Source: a virus
Virus record (IMG/VR): IMGVR_UViG_3300031715_000029
Location: 1-21,402 of that record
Reading direction: 5' to 3' (one strand)
DNA length: 21,402 nucleotides
The notes beneath the pieces were generated by a model. The model made no database searches. It was not told where the DNA came from and worked only from the letters and a program-made list of their open reading frames with translations. Of the stretch, positions 18,212 through 21,402 are shown one piece after another. How positions within the stretch are numbered: the stretch's first letter is position 1; each line of letters begins with the position of its first letter. The position numbers were made by a program, and so were the translations under genes.

Positions 18212-19059
18212 CCGAATCCACTCCCACCGGAGCCGCGCCGGCCGCTGACGCTGCCCCAGCCGCAGTGACGTCCACAGAATCCGCAGCCGCTCCGGCTTCG
18301 CAGGACTCGACAACTGCCGCACAATCTGGCACACAGGATTCTGCGCCTAGCTTGCTCAGCGTGGCGACGGGAAAAACTCCCGATCAGCCGGCCCCGGCTG
18401 CAGAGCCTTCGACCGACGCCAAAGCCGCTGACGCTCCAAAGCCAGCAACGGCTAAGGAGCAACCGGCAAAGCCGGATGATCCCGGCAAGGCGGAGGTCAA
18501 GGCAGACGCAGCGACCGACCCGGCTCCGAAGGACGCCACGGCCCCCGAGCCCACGGCCCTTGCGAGCATCGAAGACCTGAAGCTGCCAGACGGCACGAAA
18601 CTTGATCCGGAAGCAGGCAAAGCGTTCATTGATCTGATCAACAACGCCGAGCTCTCCGCCAAGGATCGTTCCCAAAGCCTGATTGACCTCCATCAAAAAG
18701 AGATCAGTCGCGTTGCCGAAACAATGGCGCAGCACCAGCGTAAGGTCTGGGATGACACCAACGCCCAGTGGAAAGAGCAGACCCGGAAAGAATTCGGTAA
18801 TCGGCTCGACACCGTGTTGGCAACAGGCAAGGCCGTAATCGAAGAGTTTGGCGGCGACCGCGTCCAACGGCTTCTGCAATTCCTCGACTATACCGGCGCC
18901 GGTAATCATCCCGACATGATCTGGTTCCTGGGCAACATCGGCAGAAAGTTCGGGGTTTTCGAGAACAACATGGTCGGCGCCAATCCGAAAGCCCCCGCGG
19001 CCAAGAGCCCAGGCAATCGAGGCTGGTACGACAAGAGCCTCAACGCTCCCGGTACATAG
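18208..19059 (+). CDS. Capsid scaffolding protein
   Basis: The 283-residue product starts with about 110 residues rich in Ala, Pro, Thr and Asp (AAPAADAAPAAVTSTESA), including SLLSVATGK, and then has a charged helical body: DLKLPDGTKLDPEAG, SLIDLHQKEISRVAET and WKEQTRKEFGNRLDTV, ending PGNRGWYDKSL. This architecture, a disordered acidic N-terminus followed by helices, and the place directly upstream of the major capsid gene are typical of the scaffold of BPP-1-like phages. It would shape the procapsid and leave before DNA packaging. Start is ATGA-coupled. A long antisense frame over this gene is only a GC shadow. Confidence 0.8.
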   Translation: MTESTPTGAAPAADAAPAAVTSTESAAAPASQDSTTAAQSGTQDSAPSLLSVATGKTPDQPAPAAEPSTDAKAADAPKPATAKEQPAKPDDPGKAEVKADAATDPAPKDATAPEPTALASIEDLKLPDGTKLDPEAGKAFIDLINNAELSAKDRSQSLIDLHQKEISRVAETMAQHQRKVWDDTNAQWKEQTRKEFGNRLDTVLATGKAVIEEFGGDRVQRLLQFLDYTGAGNHPDMIWFLGNIGRKFGVFENNMVGANPKAPAAKSPGNRGWYDKSLNAPGT

Positions 19060-19095
19060 CAACCAGCCCCGCCGTCACGGGGAATAACAACGTCG

Positions 19096-19128
19096 GACTC
19101 TGAAATTGCCGCGATCGGCATCGGAGTC
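19096..19128 (+). promoter_or_regulatory. Hairpin that covers the ribosome site of the capsid gene
   Basis: Bases 19096-19103 pair with 19121-19128 (8 bp with one G-T), and after a three-base bulge 19107-19111 pair with 19116-19120 around the loop CGAT. The ribosome site GGAG (19123-19126) of the capsid gene, seven bases before ATG 19134, lies in the 3' arm and would be hidden in the folded state. A second small hairpin (19067-19071 with 19078-19082) lies upstream. Confidence 0.5.
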
Positions 19129-19133
19129 GATGG

Positions 19134-20171
19134 ATGGCCTTTTTAACCCTTCTAGACATTGGGAGACATTTCGACCCCGAAGGCAAAATCGCCGATATGG
19201 CGGAGTTGCTGTCTCAATGCAACGAAATGATCGACGACATGCCGATGGTCGAGGCGAATGGCCTCACCTCTCATGTCACCACGGTGCGGACCTCGCTGCC
19301 CAAGGGCGCGTACATCCGCTACTACCAAGGAACTCCCTATACCAAATCAAACCGAGCCCAGCTCGAGTTCGGTATGTCGCTTCTGCGGGATTATTCGCAG
19401 ATCGACAAGGAAATGTGCCGCCTCGGCGGGCAGGAGTCGGTCCTTCGCGAGAAGGAAGACATCGCCCACATGGAAGGCCTCAGCCAGCAGCAGTCAACGA
19501 CGCTCGGTTATGGCAACAGCTGGACGACCCCCGAACAATTCACCGGCTTCGCACCGTATTTCAACACGGTCTCCACAACGACTGCTGCGAATGCCGTCAA
19601 TGTGTTCGACTGCGGCGGTACGGCCTCCTCGAACGCATCCATCTGGCTGATCGGCTGGGGCGATTCGACCTGCTACGGCGTTTATCCGAAGGGAAGCAAA
19701 GGCGGTCTCGTCTTCGAAGACAAGGGCGACGTCGTCCCCGGCTTCGACAGCAACCAGCAGCGCTTTGAGGCTTACACCAGCCTCTTCCAGTGGCAGCTTG
19801 GTCTCGTCGTCGAGGACTGGCGCTATATCGTCCGCCTCTGCAACATCGACACCACCACCGCCGGGTTGCTCGGCCCGACCCCGCCCGATCTCTTCGCCAT
19901 CCTCGCCCGCGCCATCGTGCGCTTGCCGACCGCCGGCCGCACCGTCTCCGGGATCGTTAAGACCGACGCGCCCGACCGCATGTCCCCAGCCATCCGGTTG
20001 AAGCTCTACTGCGATCGCACCGTGCGCGCAGCCATGGACGTGCAAGCCATCCGCGACAAGAACGTTCTGCTTTCCCCGACCGACTACGCCGGCCGGCCCA
20101 TCGTCAATTGGCGCAATGTCCCGATCGGAGTTCAGGATTCGCTCCTGAACACCGAGGCGCGCGTGGTCTGA
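19134..20171 (+). CDS. Major capsid protein
   Basis: The 345-residue protein begins MAFLTLLDIGRHFDP and has the features of BPP-1/epsilon15-like capsid proteins: an N-arm with NEMIDDMPMVEAN (residues 30-42), then the conserved TTVRTSLPKGAYIRYYQG, LEFGMSLLRDYSQIDK and a C-terminal P-domain ending with LLNTEARV. This would be the HK97-fold shell subunit. The start at 19134 is chosen for GGAG seven bases upstream; another ATG at 19130 is in a different frame. The N-terminal start is echoed by the gene at 17757 and the N-arm by the gene at 12810. The next gene begins 17 bases after the stop. Confidence 0.88.
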   Translation: MAFLTLLDIGRHFDPEGKIADMAELLSQCNEMIDDMPMVEANGLTSHVTTVRTSLPKGAYIRYYQGTPYTKSNRAQLEFGMSLLRDYSQIDKEMCRLGGQESVLREKEDIAHMEGLSQQQSTTLGYGNSWTTPEQFTGFAPYFNTVSTTTAANAVNVFDCGGTASSNASIWLIGWGDSTCYGVYPKGSKGGLVFEDKGDVVPGFDSNQQRFEAYTSLFQWQLGLVVEDWRYIVRLCNIDTTTAGLLGPTPPDLFAILARAIVRLPTAGRTVSGIVKTDAPDRMSPAIRLKLYCDRTVRAAMDVQAIRDKNVLLSPTDYAGRPIVNWRNVPIGVQDSLLNTEARVV

Positions 20172-20188
20172 GGGAAGGATAACCAACC

Positions 20189-20740
20189 ATGCTCAACGAC
20201 CAAAACCTCGTCTTTTCGAGCGCGCAGAACGTCACGGTTACGGCTGCCTCGACCAATACCTATGACATCCTCAATGGTGCGGCGATTGCCACCTCTGGCG
20301 GCACCTACACCGTTCCGCCCAACTCGATCATCGGCAATGCGTCGTTCTTCGGCGAGGATCTCGGCGGCGGCCGCGGCGTGGGAACGCCGACGGTCGTGGT
20401 CATCAATGTATCCACGACCGCTCCGACCGGCGGCACCTCGCTTCAGGTGCAGCTGCAGGGCGCACCAGACACTCTGGCGGCTGCCGGCAACATCTCCGGT
20501 TTGGTGTTCACGCCCTACATCATGTCGCAGGTGATTCCGATCGCCTCGATCCTGGCTCCGCGGCGGCTCTGCTCGTTCGACTTCCCAAATCGTTCGCCAG
20601 ATAACGCAGGGCTGCCGCGCTTCATCCAGCTCAATTATGTGTGCGGTGGCACATTCGCCAACCTTTCCCTCAATGCGTACATCAATCTCGGTGACACCCA
20701 GGCGCAATCGACGCTCGGGCAGTATCCGGCCAATTACTGA
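20189..20740 (+). CDS. Bbp16-like capsid accessory (decoration) protein
   Basis: The 183-residue product is rich in Thr, Ser, Gly, Ala and Val, with a predicted all-beta pattern: MLNDQNLVFSSAQNVTVT, VVVINVSTTAPTGGTSLQ, and the C-terminal SLNAYINLGDTQAQ ending YPANY. Proteins of this kind directly follow the major capsid gene in BPP-1-like phages (Bbp16) and stabilise the shell. The ribosome site AAGGA lies about 10 bases before the start. The similarity is judged from memory, so homology is likely but not proved. Confidence 0.7.
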   Translation: MLNDQNLVFSSAQNVTVTAASTNTYDILNGAAIATSGGTYTVPPNSIIGNASFFGEDLGGGRGVGTPTVVVINVSTTAPTGGTSLQVQLQGAPDTLAAAGNISGLVFTPYIMSQVIPIASILAPRRLCSFDFPNRSPDNAGLPRFIQLNYVCGGTFANLSLNAYINLGDTQAQSTLGQYPANY

Positions 20741-20747
20741 GGACGGA

Positions 20748-20963
20748 ATGTCTGAACCAGAGCACCATCCGCATGATCCGAACCATCCGGTTCACCTTCA
20801 TTCCCATCACATCCATCGCGTCTATCTGCACGAGATCGGCAAGGTGCTGCACGCGCAGTACCCCCACCTTGTGCCGCTTCATCACGAGGCAGTGAAGGCG
20901 CACGACGACGCCAACAAGCTCCTCCTCGAGGCCGCCGCGGCCGGCGCCATTACAGGGCTGTGA
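20748..20963 (+). CDS. His-rich small protein, 71 residues
   Basis: Starting at ATG 20748, with GAGGACGGA directly upstream, the product begins MSEPEHHPHDPNHPVH and carries about a fifth of its residues as His in the first 50, then an Ala-rich helical end (NKLLLEAAAAGAITGL). Clustered His residues suggest binding of divalent metal ions. Such small proteins are seen after capsid genes in related phages, but I cannot assign a role. The stop is three bases before the next start. Confidence 0.55.
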   Translation: MSEPEHHPHDPNHPVHLHSHHIHRVYLHEIGKVLHAQYPHLVPLHHEAVKAHDDANKLLLEAAAAGAITGL

Positions 20964-20966
20964 TCC

Positions 20967-21402
20967 ATGAACGAGAAGCGCAACGGAAACCCGGAGCTCG
21001 CCGATCCTTTGGCGGGCACCCAGTTCGAGAACATGCCGGACGTGTTCATTCTCCAAACCAGGGACGGCGTAGTGCAGGAGCGCGCGCCGACTTACGAGGT
21101 GATGGCTCCGGGGTTCTATGGCCGAGGTCGATGGGGAACGTACGAGGAGCCGACGGCGATTATTGTTAACGAGACTCCCAATGATCATCTGTGGCCGAAA
21201 AATCGCGCCGCCGCTATCGAATGGCTCAAGTGGAAAAGGAGCCAGCCGAACGATGCCGCACCGATAGACCGAGAAGACTACGCTGAAGCTGCGCAGATGC
21301 TCGCATCTGACGCCCACAAAATGAATAAAATACAATGGAACGAGGCGGTATCAAAGCTGGCCCAAGAGCTAAAGGTCAAACGCCTTGGCGGCTATGCTCC
21401 TA
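20967..21402 (+). CDS. Hypothetical protein, C-terminus cut by the window edge
   Basis: The gene starts ATG 20967 and is open to the right edge, giving 145 codons. The product begins MNEKRNGNPELADPLAG and shows a polar, mixed sequence with VFILQTRDGVVQER, GFYGRGRWGTYEEPT and a helical, Lys-rich part further on (AAAIEWLKWKRSQ, NEAVSKLAQELKVKR). No family is recognised. It continues the operon after the His-rich gene. A long minus-strand frame over the same bases has a poor composition and is rejected. Confidence 0.6.
   Translation, partial: MNEKRNGNPELADPLAGTQFENMPDVFILQTRDGVVQERAPTYEVMAPGFYGRGRWGTYEEPTAIIVNETPNDHLWPKNRAAAIEWLKWKRSQPNDAAPIDREDYAEAAQMLASDAHKMNKIQWNEAVSKLAQELKVKRLGGYAP

Noticed and set aside
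18067-19062. 331-codon minus-strand frame opposite the scaffold gene
   Set aside because: It is the antisense of an Ala/Pro-rich gene, has Gly/Arg/Leu-rich composition and no motif.
20682-21335. 217-codon minus-strand frame near the right edge
   Set aside because: It lies opposite two plausible coupled plus-strand genes and has no convincing start or motif.
1-21402. tRNA genes, CRISPR arrays, integrase, attachment sites or insertion sequences
   Set aside because: No cloverleaf-like sequence, regularly spaced repeat array, recombinase motif or transposase was seen. The direct repeats found are copies of gene parts, not IS ends.

Overview
The window looks like the left and head-morphogenesis part of a tailed phage or prophage of an alphaproteobacterium, most likely of the Rhizobiales. 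The host inference rests on a GcrA-type cell-cycle regulator (a family confined to Alphaproteobacteria), a phage-borne DnaA domain IV protein, moderately high GC and many GTG starts. The head genes resemble the Bordetella BPP-1-like podovirus module: DUF5681 protein, large terminase, small MGIFSP protein, podovirus-type portal, Bbp19-like protein, scaffold, major capsid, Bbp16-like protein. No integrase, lysis gene, tail gene, tRNA or CRISPR array was seen.

Layout. Positions 1-1035 hold small leftward genes, including one cut by the window edge and a 42-residue membrane protein. A divergent control region (1036-1180) separates them from a rightward early operon (1181-4500): an unknown gene, a small gene, DnaA domain IV, a small gene, GcrA, a Cys-rich zinc-ribbon protein and two further unknown genes, closed by a clear hairpin terminator (4507-4540). 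Next come an HTH_36 replication-type protein and a NusG-like protein (4560-5873). A highly structured leader, an Fn3-like gene and a second terminator (6499-6523) follow. From 6538 to the right edge runs one long, tightly packed structural operon in which most genes overlap by ATGA, GTGA, TGATG or TAATG. The NusG-like protein is a reasonable candidate for the antiterminator that lets polymerase through to this operon.

The most unusual thing is how the accessory genes sit among the head genes. Small ORFs have entered at almost every core-gene junction, and one pair has entered inside the terminase gene. Next to these ORFs lie extra copies of pieces of the core genes themselves: the last 22 bp of the DUF5681 gene (7385 and 7676), the first 48 bp of the terminase gene within a 53-bp perfect repeat (8420 and 9074), the YDPLK tail of the terminase (11236 and 11660), an internal portal segment with 53 identical bases (12173 and 14251), a capsid N-arm segment joined to a Tat leader (12936 and 19194), the capsid start (17757 and 19134) and the scaffold start (three copies: 17735, 17961, 18206). 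Either cassettes enter by recombination that duplicates gene ends and keeps translational coupling, or short proteins carrying pieces of head proteins are kept as decoys or modulators. I know of no described system with this pattern.

The accessory genes include several small membrane or exported proteins (7526, 8496, 12347, 12532, 12810), which suggests cargo acting on the host envelope. Most other accessory ORFs have no recognisable function.
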